A stretch of 64,000 nt of DNA from Microbacterium sp. MYb54 (GTDB lineage Bacteria; Actinomycetota; Actinomycetes; Actinomycetales; Microbacteriaceae). Each line of letters starts with the position of its first letter. Within the stretch, counting starts at the first letter, position 1. The DNA is taken from positions 62,001-126,000 of the forward strand of contig NZ_PCPA01000002.1 of assembly GCF_002979515.1 (NCBI RefSeq). The letters run 5' to 3'. Below the pieces are notes generated by a model, which saw only the letters and a program-made list of their open reading frames with translations, made no database searches and was not told the origin of the DNA. Made by a program: the position numbers and the translations under genes. Of this stretch, positions 34,351 through 43,037 are shown piece by piece.

Positions 34351-36204
34351 TCAGAATCGCGGGGCCGTCTGGCACCAGGAGGCGTCGAAGCCGGTGAGGG
34401 CGACGATCTCCTCGCCCGAGACCATGTCGATCAGGTGCGTCTCGACCTTCTCCGGCAGCGGCAGCAGCATCCCGTCGTACGGGTTGTTCGCCAGGTCGGG
34501 CGCGACGACGACCGCTGCGTACTGGCCGCTCGGCGATGCGCACGCCTGCAGAATCGAATCCGCAGAACTGACCTCCACCAGCGGAGTGGCTTTGCCGTCG
34601 TCGTCGACGCGGACGACCGCCTGTCCGATCGGGAGCCCCGATTCGTCGCGGGCGACGACGTGGCGGAGTGTGCCGCCGGGGAACGGCGTGATCGATGTGG
34701 CACTGCCGTAGTCGGGATCGGATGCAGCGAGCGGCTCCTCCGACCCGTCGGCGAGGTTGAGCTCGACCACGGTCCCGTCGAGGCGTTCGATGATCGCCGT
34801 GTAGGTACCGCGGGAGATCCCCTGGATCATCGCCGCGAGACCGAGCGACTGCACGCCCGCATCGCTCGAGCGGTCGACGAGCGACAGCGCGCCGTCGAAG
34901 TCGATGAACAGCACGGCGGCGCTGTCGGGCACGAACTGCCAGACGAAGACGCTCGCTTCGGCGCCGGCGACATCGATGATCTGCGGGTCGTCGTCGCCGC
35001 TCAGTGACTGGGTGACGAGCACGCTCGCGCGTCCCTCGGTATCGCTCAGCTCCTTGTCGGAGTAGCTGTAGCCGACGAGGCCGCCGCGTTCGGAGACCTG
35101 GATCGCGCCCACATAGCCGTCGCCGGGCAACTTCAGTTCACGCTGCTTCTTGCCGTCGCGGTCCATCACGAGCAGTCGAGAGCCGTCATCCTCCTCCACC
35201 GAGACGACGAGCTGTGTGGAGGTCGCGCGGAAGTCGTTGATCTTGGCATGCTCGAAGACCGGAACAGCCTTCTCGCCGCTGAGGTCTGTGAGGAAGATCT
35301 TGTCCTTGCCGTCGACATCACGCCGCAGCAGGAAGATGTTGGATGCCGGTGTCTCGAAGCTCGTCGTCAACGTGGTCGTCGGGCCTCCACCGGCGCCCAC
35401 GACGTCGGCGACTCGGATCGTGTACGTGGTCGAGTCGTCGAGTGGCACCGTGAAGCGCACGCCGATCCCTCGACCGGAGGCGTCGACCGTGAACGGCACG
35501 GCGGGCTCGACGGTGACCTGTGACGGGTCGATGTCGGCGAGCGCCTGATTCGCGGTCAGGATGGCCCGACTTCCGGACGACTCGATCGCCTGCTTGGCGT
35601 CCACCTGCACATTGCTGATCCGCGGACCCTGCAGGAGGCTGGCGATGCCCAGTCCGGTTCCGACGACGACGAGGACACCGAGGACCGCGACGAGCGTGAG
35701 CACGAAACGGCGGGACCTCACCGGCTTTCCGGTGGACTGCTCTTCGGACCGGAGACGAGGCGCTGGCGGCGCATACGCCTCGTCGGTCGGGGCGGCCTCA
35801 GCCTCGGCCTCGGCGACAGGAGCAGCGCCGACGAATACGGGCTCAGGGGCGACGGGGACCGGCGGAAGCGTGGTGGCCTCGACGTCTTCGCGTGCCGCGA
35901 CCTCGAAGGCGGCCATCTTCCTGGCAGCGGCCTCCTGCTCGGCGACCTCGCGATCGCCGGCCTCACGAACAGCAGCTTCCCGAGCAGCGGCTTCACGAAC
36001 TGCGGCTTCCCGAACTGCGGCTTCGTCAGCGGCCGGCGCGTCTGCGTCCGGCTGTTCTGCGGGCGGTGCGGCCTGATCGGCGGGCGCCGCAGCGCGGGCG
36101 ATCCGCTCGGCCTCTGCCGCCTCGGCTGCTTCCCGCGCTGCACGCATCTCCGCGCGGGTCTGCGGGACCGCCGGCACCTCGGGGCGCTCGTCGTCAGTAC
36201 TCAT
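34351..36204 (-). CDS. Membrane-anchored protein with Glu/Ala-rich repeats and beta-propeller-like exterior
   Basis: A 617-residue protein. The cytoplasmic N-terminus (1-160) is charged and repetitive, with REAAV-type pentapeptides between residues 58 and 80 that should form a coiled coil. A membrane helix covers about 167-190 (FVLTLVAVLGVLVVVGTGLG). The outer part (200-617) has repeated blade-like segments such as 'KQRELKLPGDGYVGAIQVSE' and 'SSADSILQACASPSGQYAAV', consistent with a beta-propeller. No lipobox and no enzyme motif. It overlaps the TIGR03943 gene by 11 bases and is coupled to the DNA glycosylase. Function unknown. Confidence 0.8.
   Translation of the reverse strand: MSTDDERPEVPAVPQTRAEMRAAREAAEAAEAERIARAAAPADQAAPPAEQPDADAPAADEAAVREAAVREAAAREAAVREAGDREVAEQEAAARKMAAFEVAAREDVEATTLPPVPVAPEPVFVGAAPVAEAEAEAAPTDEAYAPPAPRLRSEEQSTGKPVRSRRFVLTLVAVLGVLVVVGTGLGIASLLQGPRISNVQVDAKQAIESSGSRAILTANQALADIDPSQVTVEPAVPFTVDASGRGIGVRFTVPLDDSTTYTIRVADVVGAGGGPTTTLTTSFETPASNIFLLRRDVDGKDKIFLTDLSGEKAVPVFEHAKINDFRATSTQLVVSVEEDDGSRLLVMDRDGKKQRELKLPGDGYVGAIQVSERGGLVGYSYSDKELSDTEGRASVLVTQSLSGDDDPQIIDVAGAEASVFVWQFVPDSAAVLFIDFDGALSLVDRSSDAGVQSLGLAAMIQGISRGTYTAIIERLDGTVVELNLADGSEEPLAASDPDYGSATSITPFPGGTLRHVVARDESGLPIGQAVVRVDDDGKATPLVEVSSADSILQACASPSGQYAAVVVAPDLANNPYDGMLLPLPEKVETHLIDMVSGEEIVALTGFDASWCQTAPRF
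35966..36025. repeat. Four 15-bp coding tandem repeats
   Basis: Four units of 15 bp (CGAACAGCAGCTTCC-type, two to four differences each) encode REAAV-like pentapeptides in the cytoplasmic part of the membrane-anchored protein. In-frame repeats of this kind can change copy number. Confidence 0.75.
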
Positions 36205-37003
36205 ACGGGTCTCCCGGCTCGTCGATCGCGACGACGTCAGTCGGTTCGATGTGGAGCTTGCCATCGGCATCCGCTCGCACGGTTCCGGTGACCTCCACCC
36301 ACTGGCCGGTGGGGTACTCGCCAGGATCCACGGTGACCGGCAGAACCGCGGTCTGCGCATCGATCACACAGTGGGTGATGACCAGTCGGGTGAGGTTCAC
36401 GTCGTCGTCGCCCGAACCACCCGGGGTCACGAATCCCGTGAGCTTCACGGCGGCTCCGTCGTAGGCGGCGGTGTTCGTCGACCCGGCGAACACGCTCGCC
36501 CAGTCTCCGACGCCGAAAGTAGAGGTGTCGGCCACTCCGAGGGTGACCGAGTCGGCACCAGCGAACAAAGCGCTCTGCTCCCCCGCACGCGACATCGCGA
36601 GTTCGACCGACAGCGAAGCAGGAGGCAGCACGAGAGCAGCGACGACGATGCCCGAGGCGATCACGCCACCAGTGACGGCCGCGACGCCGGCGAAAGAACG
36701 GCGGGGGGCAGCCGCGCCATGGTCTGAGTCGGTGTCGTCGGCAGCATCCGCCACCGGTCCGTGATCATGCCCGTGGTCACCCTCTTCGCCGAGCGGCAGG
36801 GTGCACGACCAGATGGCTCCGGCCAGGGTCACGACCGCGGCGGTGCACGCGAACCAGACCGACTCCGGGCTGATGTAGAGGTTGAGGCGCCCGGTGAGAC
36901 CGAGGCCGAGGGTCACCACCGAGATCACCGCAGCGAGCCCGACCCCCAGCCAGCGGGTGCCGAGTGCGCGTGCGCGCGTGGCTGTCTGCTCAGACAGCGC
37001 CAT
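36194..37003 (-). CDS. TIGR03943 family putative permease subunit
   Basis: A 269-residue protein of the TIGR03943 family, which pairs with a DUF318/ArsP-like permease. Two N-terminal membrane helices precede a His-rich loop (GDHGHDHG, near residue 77), another helix follows, and an extracytoplasmic C-terminal part has the pattern NLTRLVITHCVIDAQTAVLP. ATG 37003 was chosen; TTG 37015 is also possible. Directly downstream of the permease gene and in the znu-zur string, consistent with a metal-related role. Confidence 0.85.
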   Translation of the reverse strand: MALSEQTATRARALGTRWLGVGLAAVISVVTLGLGLTGRLNLYISPESVWFACTAAVVTLAGAIWSCTLPLGEEGDHGHDHGPVADAADDTDSDHGAAAPRRSFAGVAAVTGGVIASGIVVAALVLPPASLSVELAMSRAGEQSALFAGADSVTLGVADTSTFGVGDWASVFAGSTNTAAYDGAAVKLTGFVTPGGSGDDDVNLTRLVITHCVIDAQTAVLPVTVDPGEYPTGQWVEVTGTVRADADGKLHIEPTDVVAIDEPGDPYEY

Positions 37004-37007
37004 CTTC

Positions 37008-38048
37008 TCAGACAAGGACGTTCACCCCGATCCCGATCGCGAAGGCCGAGGCGAGGACGATGCCGACGATGCCGACGAGTGTGCGGGTGGTGAACGTCGT
37101 GCGCATCAGCGCGAGCATCTTGATGTCGACGAGCGGCCCGACCAGCAGGAACGCGACGATGGCCCCGGAGGAGAACGTCGAGGCGAACGACAGCGCGAAG
37201 AACGCATCGACGTTCGAGCAGATCGCCACGGTCATCGCGAGAGCCATCATCGCCACGATCGACAGCACCGGGTTCGACCCGATCGCCAGCAGCCACTCCC
37301 GCGGGATCAGCACCTGCACCGCCCCGGCGAGTGCGGAGCCGATCACGAGCGCGGGCATCACGGCGCGCAGCTCGACGAGGAACTGCGTGAGGCTGCGTCG
37401 CACGGGCGTGCCCGGTTCGTGGGTGACGCGGTCGCAGGTGTCGACGAAGCGCTGCGTGAGCATGCCGTCCGGGTCGGGGTGGCGGCTGTAGATCCAGCCG
37501 ATCAGGTTCGCGATCAGGTAGCCGCCGACGAGGCGGGCGACCAGGATGCCGCCGTCCCAGCCGAAGGCCGCGTGCGTGGTGAGGATCACGATCGGGTTCA
37601 CGATCGGTGCGGCGATGAGGAACGTCATGGCCTCGGCCGGTGCGAGCCCGCGCATCATGAGCCCACGGGCGAAGGGCACGTTGCCGCACTCGCACACCGG
37701 GATCAGCATGCCCAGCAGCGACAAGACCGCACGCCGAGCCCAGGCGCGCTTGGGCAGCCAGCGATGGATGACGTCGGCGGGGAGCCACACCTGCACCACG
37801 ATCGACAGCAGCACGCCGAGGATCACGAACGGCAGGGCCTCGATGAGAACGCTCAGCGCGAGTGTGAGCCCGTCCTGTGCGCGGGTGGGCAGCGAGGCGG
37901 GGAACAGCTTCGGCAGGAAGGCGTCGACCAGGAACAGTGCGGCGATGATGGCCACGCCGAGGCCCGCACCGATCCACGCCGATCGCGGCGAGGGTGCCGG
38001 GCGATGGGAGTGGCCGTGACGGGTCGCCGTTGCTGCCGAGGAGCTCAC
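37008..38048 (-). CDS. DUF318/ArsP-like permease
   Basis: A 346-residue integral membrane protein with about eight helices. It has the PIPVCECGNVPFARGLMMRG-type motif (VCECGNVPFARGLM) containing the conserved cysteine pair of the family, and FLIAAPIVNPIVILTTHAAF. The N-terminal tail has a TRHGHSHRP His cluster. The start is GTG 38048, overlapping the zur stop (GTGA). The neighbouring TIGR03943 protein is its usual partner. Its substrate is unknown; its place in a Zur-type operon suggests a metal-starvation role. Confidence 0.88.
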   Translation of the reverse strand: MSSSAATATRHGHSHRPAPSPRSAWIGAGLGVAIIAALFLVDAFLPKLFPASLPTRAQDGLTLALSVLIEALPFVILGVLLSIVVQVWLPADVIHRWLPKRAWARRAVLSLLGMLIPVCECGNVPFARGLMMRGLAPAEAMTFLIAAPIVNPIVILTTHAAFGWDGGILVARLVGGYLIANLIGWIYSRHPDPDGMLTQRFVDTCDRVTHEPGTPVRRSLTQFLVELRAVMPALVIGSALAGAVQVLIPREWLLAIGSNPVLSIVAMMALAMTVAICSNVDAFFALSFASTFSSGAIVAFLLVGPLVDIKMLALMRTTFTTRTLVGIVGIVLASAFAIGIGVNVLV

Positions 38049-38461
38049 GCGGACGCGGCCCTCTCGGCGTCGCGCTTGTTCGCACACGGGGTGCACAGAC
38101 CGAAGATGTCGACCACGTGGGCGGCCTCGGTGAAGCCGTGAAGGGCCGCAGTGCGGTGCGCCCACTGCTCGACGTCTTTCGCCTCGATCTCGACGGTCAG
38201 ACCACAGGACCGGCAGATGAGGTGATGGTGGTGGCCCTGGGTGGTGCAGGCGCGGTACAGCGCCTCACCCTCGGGACTCTGCAGCGAGTCGGCGTCGCCG
38301 GAGGCCGCGAGCCCGGCGAGCGCGCGGTACACCGTGGCGAGGCCGATGCCGGTGTTGTCGTCGCGCAGCGAGGCGTGCAGGTTCTGCGCGCTCACGAATC
38401 CGCGCGCGTCGGCGAGTGCTTCGCGCACGCGTTCGCGCTGCCAGGTGTTCCGCTGAGCCAT
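38045..38461 (-). CDS. zur: Fur family regulator, probably Zur
   Basis: A 138-residue Fur-family regulator. The winged helix has the LATVYRALAGLAASGDADSL recognition region. A HHHHLICRSC cluster near residue 88 and the C-terminal LCTPC pair give two CxxC motifs, as in structural-zinc Fur proteins. Gene order with znuACB and a Zur box upstream of znuA identify it as Zur rather than Fur. It follows znuB by 46 bases, so it is probably feedback-regulated in the same operon. Confidence 0.92.
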   Translation of the reverse strand: MAQRNTWQRERVREALADARGFVSAQNLHASLRDDNTGIGLATVYRALAGLAASGDADSLQSPEGEALYRACTTQGHHHHLICRSCGLTVEIEAKDVEQWAHRTAALHGFTEAAHVVDIFGLCTPCANKRDAERAASA

Positions 38462-38507
38462 ACGAAGAGTCTAGGCCGCGGGGGTTGGGGAGGGCTGGGA
38501 GTGGATC

Positions 38508-39386
38508 TCAGGCCGGCACACGGCGAACCCGGGCCCGCGAGCGCTGCACGATCCAGCACACCACGTAGATCGTGAACGACAGGGTCGTGATGTACGGGCT
38601 CACCGGCAGCGTGCCGGCGAGGGCGAGCAGGATGCCGCCGACCGCCGAGACGAAGCCGAACAGCGCGGCCAGCAGTGGCACGGCAATGGGTCCGGCGGTG
38701 ACGCGCATCGCGGCGGCCGCGGGTGTGACCAGCAGCGCCATCACCAGCAGCGCTCCGATGATGTGCACGCTCACCGCGACGATCAGCCCCAGCAGCACCA
38801 TGAACAGCAGGCTGACGGCACGGGTCGGCACCCCGCGCGCGGCGGCCGATTCCGGGTCGAGCGAGTCGAACCGCAACGGATTCCACATCACGAGCAGCCC
38901 GATCAGCACGACCATGCTGATGCCGATCAGCCAGCCGAGGTCCGGGCTCGAGACCGAGACGATCTGCCCGGTGAGCAGGCTGAACCGGTTGGCACTGCGG
39001 CCGTCGTAGAGCGAGAGGAACAGGATGCCGAGGCCGAGGCCGAACGGCATGAGCACGCCGACGATCGAGTTGCGGTCCCTGGCCTTGGCTCCGAGGATGC
39101 CGATCAGGATCGCGGCCACGAGCGCTCCGCCGAGGGATCCGGCCACGACGCTGCCACCGAAGAGCAGGGCCGCCGCGGCTCCGGCGAACGACAGCTCGCT
39201 CACTCCGTGCACCGCGAAAGCCAGGTCGCGCTGCATCACGAAGACGCCGATCAGCCCGCCGACGATACCGAGAACCGCGCCCGCGATGATCGAGTTCGAC
39301 AGCAGGGCCACGAGCTCGCCGTAGTCCTGGAAGGAGAAGACGTCACTCCAGTCGACCAGAGGCACCATGCCCAGCGCGACGTTCAT
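38508..39386 (-). CDS. znuB: Zinc ABC transporter permease
   Basis: A 292-residue ABC-3 family permease with about eight helices. The loop LAFAVHGVSELSFAGAAAAL near residue 52 is the conserved cytoplasmic region that docks with the ATPase. The ATG at 39386 overlaps the stop of znuC. Forms the membrane channel of the znuACB importer for Zn2+. Confidence 0.93.
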   Translation of the reverse strand: MNVALGMVPLVDWSDVFSFQDYGELVALLSNSIIAGAVLGIVGGLIGVFVMQRDLAFAVHGVSELSFAGAAAALLFGGSVVAGSLGGALVAAILIGILGAKARDRNSIVGVLMPFGLGLGILFLSLYDGRSANRFSLLTGQIVSVSSPDLGWLIGISMVVLIGLLVMWNPLRFDSLDPESAAARGVPTRAVSLLFMVLLGLIVAVSVHIIGALLVMALLVTPAAAAMRVTAGPIAVPLLAALFGFVSAVGGILLALAGTLPVSPYITTLSFTIYVVCWIVQRSRARVRRVPA

Positions 39387-40216
39387 GCCGCTCCTCCGTG
39401 CTCGTGATCGCCGTGGTCGTGGTGGGGCTCGGCATCCGGCACACCGACGACGACGAGGCGGTCGCCGGCGCGGAGCACGAACACCGGGGTGCCGTAGAGG
39501 TCGGTGAGCACGCGCGTCTGCAGCACCTCGTCGGGGGTGCCGAGCAGGAACCGTCCGCCGGCGATGTAGAGGATGCGATCGACTCTGCCGAGAATCGGGT
39601 TGATGTCGTGGGTGACGAACAGCACCGCCGCCTCGCGCTCACGGCGCTGGCGGTCGATGATGTCGGTGACTCCGACCTGGTTGGCGAGGTCGAGGTTCGA
39701 CAGCGGCTCGTCGCACAGCAGCAGAGCGGGCTCGTCGGCGAGGGCTTGTCCGACCCGCAGCCGCTGCTGCTCACCGCCCGAGAGCAGCCCGACCCGCCGA
39801 TCGGCGAAGTGCGAGGCGCCGACCGATTCGAGCAGCCGGTCTACCTTGGCCCGGTCGCCGCGGTGCGGGATGGGGAAACCGAAGCGGCTCCCCTGCACCC
39901 CGAGGGCGACCATGTCACGAGCCCGCATGCTGGTGTCAGGGGCGAGCGAGCGCTGCTGCGGGATGTATCCGATGCGGGAGTTGCCGCGGTGCACGGGCTC
40001 ACCCGCGACGCGGATCGTGCCCGAAGACAGCGGCTGCAGGCCGAGGATGCTGCGCAGCAGGGTGGTCTTGCCCGACCCGGAGGGGCCGAGCACCGCGATG
40101 AACTCCCCCGGCTCGACCGTGAGGTCAAGGCCCGACCAGAGTTCGCGATCGCCGCGGTGCAGCGACGCGTCGGAGATCTCGAGGACCGGATTCTCGCGCT
40201 GTGCGGCGCCGCTCAC
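39383..40216 (-). CDS. znuC: Zinc ABC transporter ATPase
   Basis: A 277-residue ABC ATPase. Walker A is GPSGSGKTTLL near residue 41. The signature LSGGEQQRLRVGQALADEPALLLCDEP includes Walker B, and the H-loop is FVTHDINPIL. The C-terminal end is His-rich (HHDHGDHEHG), a feature of zinc ATPases. The start is GTG 40216 within the znuA stop (GTGA). Confidence 0.94.
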   Translation of the reverse strand: MSGAAQRENPVLEISDASLHRGDRELWSGLDLTVEPGEFIAVLGPSGSGKTTLLRSILGLQPLSSGTIRVAGEPVHRGNSRIGYIPQQRSLAPDTSMRARDMVALGVQGSRFGFPIPHRGDRAKVDRLLESVGASHFADRRVGLLSGGEQQRLRVGQALADEPALLLCDEPLSNLDLANQVGVTDIIDRQRREREAAVLFVTHDINPILGRVDRILYIAGGRFLLGTPDEVLQTRVLTDLYGTPVFVLRAGDRLVVVGVPDAEPHHDHGDHEHGGAA

Positions 40217-41244
40217 GACTTGACGGCGGCGGCGAGGCTCTGGATCGCGTCACTCATCCACTCAGAGTACGACGATCCGTCCTCGAGCAGCTCCGTGAAG
40301 GCGACGACGGGGATGCCGGCGTCCTTCGCCGCGGTCTCGACGCGCTGCGTCTCGGAGCCGCCGGTCTGCGCGTTGGTCAGCAGAGCGGTGACCTGACCGC
40401 TGCCGATCACGTCGAGCGCCTGGAGCAGCACCGCCGGGGCGACGTCTGTGCCCTCCTCGACCGACTCGGCGAATCCTTCGGGGGTGACATCGGTGAATCC
40501 GGCGGCTGCGGCGAGGTAGCCGGGCAGCGGCTCGGTGATGAAGACGTTCACGTCCGGCGCATCCGTCTTGAGGGTCGCAAGCTCCGTCTCGAAACCCTCG
40601 AGGTCGGCGGTGAGGGTGGCCGCGTTGGCCGCGAACTCCTTCGCACCGTCGGGGTCGAGCTCGGTCAGCTCGTCGGCGATGGCCTCGACGACGTGGATCA
40701 TCGTGTGCGGATCGAACCAGACGTGCTCGTTGAAGCCCTCGATGTGGTCGTGGCCTTCGTGTTCCGCCTCGTCCTCGGCGTGGTCGTGCGCCTCGTCCTC
40801 CGGGGCATCGCTCTCTTCGGGGGCATCGGTCGCCGACTCGTCCGCGTGATCGTGCTCGGCCTCGTCGTGACCCTCGTTGCCGGGGAAGTCGTGGGAGTAC
40901 TCGACGGCGGTGACGACGTGCGGGGCCTTCGCGTCCTGCAGCAGCGTGTCGATGAAGGCGTCGTAGCCGCCGCCGTTCTCGATCACGAGGTCGGCCTTCT
41001 GCACCGTCAGCCGGTCGCGGGCGCTGGCCTCGTAGGAGTGCGGGTCCTGCGAGGCGGAGGTGATGATCGACTGCACGTCGACGCGGTCGCCGCCGATCGT
41101 CGCGGCGATGTCGCCGTAGACGTTGGTGCTCGCGACGACCGTGATGGTGCCGTCGTCGCCCTCCCCCGCCGAGGGGGTGGAGCATCCGGCCAGCGCGAGG
41201 GCGGCGACGGATGCGAGGGCGAGGGCGACGACGGGCTTCTTCAT
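40213..41244 (-). CDS. znuA: Zinc-binding lipoprotein, ABC substrate-binding subunit
   Basis: A 343-residue secreted lipoprotein (lipobox LAGC, Cys-21). Metal-binding histidines lie at His-69 (QDPHSYEAS) and His-174 (FNEHVWFDPH). Between them is a long acidic His-rich loop (residues 118-167) that is typical of Zn chaperoning. It binds Zn2+ outside the cell and passes it to ZnuB. It is the first gene of the operon, with a near-consensus Zur box 21 bases upstream of the start. Confidence 0.95.
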   Translation of the reverse strand: MKKPVVALALASVAALALAGCSTPSAGEGDDGTITVVASTNVYGDIAATIGGDRVDVQSIITSASQDPHSYEASARDRLTVQKADLVIENGGGYDAFIDTLLQDAKAPHVVTAVEYSHDFPGNEGHDEAEHDHADESATDAPEESDAPEDEAHDHAEDEAEHEGHDHIEGFNEHVWFDPHTMIHVVEAIADELTELDPDGAKEFAANAATLTADLEGFETELATLKTDAPDVNVFITEPLPGYLAAAAGFTDVTPEGFAESVEEGTDVAPAVLLQALDVIGSGQVTALLTNAQTGGSETQRVETAAKDAGIPVVAFTELLEDGSSYSEWMSDAIQSLAAAVKS

Positions 41245-41264
41245 GTCCTCACTCTAAACGCTAA

Positions 41265-41279
41265 TGAGAACCATTATCA
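41265..41279. promoter_or_regulatory. Zur box
   Basis: TGAGAACCATTATCA has the symmetric TGAnAA-nnn-TTnTCA pattern of actinobacterial Zur sites and lies 21 bases upstream of the znuA start codon. A clear operator for the whole znuA-to-TIGR03943 operon. Confidence 0.85.
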
Positions 41280-41297
41280 AATCGGCGTCCGGGGTGG

Positions 41298-42986
41298 CTA
41301 CCCGATCAGCTCGGCCGGAGCGATCCAGGCGGTTGCCTCGCCGGGAAGCGCAGAGCCCTCGAGCGGGGAGCTCGCCAGCACGACGTCGGCGGCATCAGCC
41401 CCGAGGTCGAACGGCTCGGCGCCGAAGTTCGACACCACCTGCCAGCCGTTGGGGCGGGCGAAGCGCAGCACGTCGGCGCGTCCGGTGTCGATCCACTCCA
41501 GAGTCTCGCCGGTCTGCAGCAGGTGCCGCAGGCCCAGAGCCTCCCGGTACAGCGAGAGCGTCGACGCGGGATCGGCCGCCTCGACGTCGACCGCGTACTG
41601 CGCGAACCACTCCGGCTGCGGAAGGTGGGCACCCGCAGCCCCGAAGCCGTGCGAGGAACCGGCAGCGGTCCACGGCAGCGGCACACGGCATCCGTCACGG
41701 CCGAGGCCGTCGAAGTCGGCACCGCGGAAGAAGCCGGGGTCCTGACGCTGCTCCGGCGTGATCTGCGCCACCTCGTGCAGCCCGAGCTCCTCTCCCTGGT
41801 AGAGGTAGGTGCTGCCGGGAAGGCCGAGCAGCAGCAGGGTCGCGGCGCGCGCCCTGCGGAGTCCGCCCTCACGGTCGAGGCCCTCGGCAGGGCCGCCCGC
41901 CTTGACCCACTCGGTGCCCTGCTTGACGGGGCGACCGTTCAGCGGCGGGAGTCCGTAGCGGGTGGCATGCCGGGTGACGTCGTGGTTCGACAGCACCCAG
42001 GTGGTCGACGAACCGGTCGCCTGCGCCTGCTGGAGGTTGTCGGCGATGATGCTCCGGAACTGCGCGGCATCGAAGTCGGCGACCAGCAGGTCGAAGTTGA
42101 ACGCCTGCCCGAGCCCCTCGGCCGAGGCGTACTTCGCACGGCGCTCCGGCGTCTCGACCCAGGCCTCGGCGACGGCCGTTCGCGGCGGGTCGTACTCGTT
42201 GAAGACAGCGCGCCACTCGGCGTAGATCTCGTGCACGTCGTCGCGGTCGACCATCGGATGCGTGCCCGAGGTACGGTCCATCGCGTCGAGCTCGGCACGC
42301 GACGGCAACGGCTCGCTGAGGTCTTTCGTGAGCATGTGGGCGACGTCGATGCGGAACCCGTCGACCCCGCGGTCCGACCAGAAGCGCAGGGTCTTCAAGA
42401 AGTCGGCGCGCACCTCGGGGTGATCCCAGTTCAGGTCGGGCTGCTCCACAGCGAAGTTGTGCAGGTACCACTGGCCGTCCGGCACACGCTCCCAGGCGCT
42501 GCCGCCGAACACGGAGTCCCAGTCGGTCGGCGGCTCGGAGCCGTCGGGGCCGGTGCCCTCACGGAAGATGTAGCGCTCCCGCGCAGCCGAACCGCGTCCG
42601 GCGGCGAGCGCCTCCTGGAACCACTCGTGCTGGTCGGAGGAGTGGTTCGGGACGATGTCGACGATCACGCGGATCTCGCGGGAGTGCAGCGCCTCGACCA
42701 TGTCGTCGAAGTCGGCGAGGGTGCCGAGCCTCGGGTCGACGCCCCGGTAGTCGGCGACGTCGTATCCCCCGTCGGCGAGGGCAGACGGATAGAACGGGCT
42801 GAGCCAGACCGCGTCGATGCCGAGGTCGTGGAGGTAGTCGGCCCGCGAGACGATGCCCGGGATATCGCCGATCCCGTCGCCGTTCGCATCGGCGAAGCTG
42901 CGCGGGTAGATCTGATAGACGGCCGCCTGACGCCACCAGGCGGCGTCTTCGGCGGTGCGGGTCTCGGCGAGAAGCGCGTCGGTCAT
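41298..42986 (-). CDS. GH13 alpha-glucosidase
   Basis: A 562-residue family 13 glycoside hydrolase. The barrel motifs are VVIVDIVPNHSSDQHEWFQ-like (IVDIVPNHSS), GFRIDVAHM with the nucleophile Asp, AVAEAWVETPE with the acid Glu, and LSNHDVTRHATRY. This set matches oligo-1,6- or alpha-1,4-glucosidases. There is no signal peptide, so it hydrolyses imported oligosaccharides in the cytoplasm. Last gene of the ABC importer operon. Confidence 0.94.
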   Translation of the reverse strand: MTDALLAETRTAEDAAWWRQAAVYQIYPRSFADANGDGIGDIPGIVSRADYLHDLGIDAVWLSPFYPSALADGGYDVADYRGVDPRLGTLADFDDMVEALHSREIRVIVDIVPNHSSDQHEWFQEALAAGRGSAARERYIFREGTGPDGSEPPTDWDSVFGGSAWERVPDGQWYLHNFAVEQPDLNWDHPEVRADFLKTLRFWSDRGVDGFRIDVAHMLTKDLSEPLPSRAELDAMDRTSGTHPMVDRDDVHEIYAEWRAVFNEYDPPRTAVAEAWVETPERRAKYASAEGLGQAFNFDLLVADFDAAQFRSIIADNLQQAQATGSSTTWVLSNHDVTRHATRYGLPPLNGRPVKQGTEWVKAGGPAEGLDREGGLRRARAATLLLLGLPGSTYLYQGEELGLHEVAQITPEQRQDPGFFRGADFDGLGRDGCRVPLPWTAAGSSHGFGAAGAHLPQPEWFAQYAVDVEAADPASTLSLYREALGLRHLLQTGETLEWIDTGRADVLRFARPNGWQVVSNFGAEPFDLGADAADVVLASSPLEGSALPGEATAWIAPAELIG

Positions 42987-43037
42987 GAGAGGAGAACTCC
43001 TTCTTTCTTTCTGTGGTCGGGTGCTTCGGTGTGAGTG

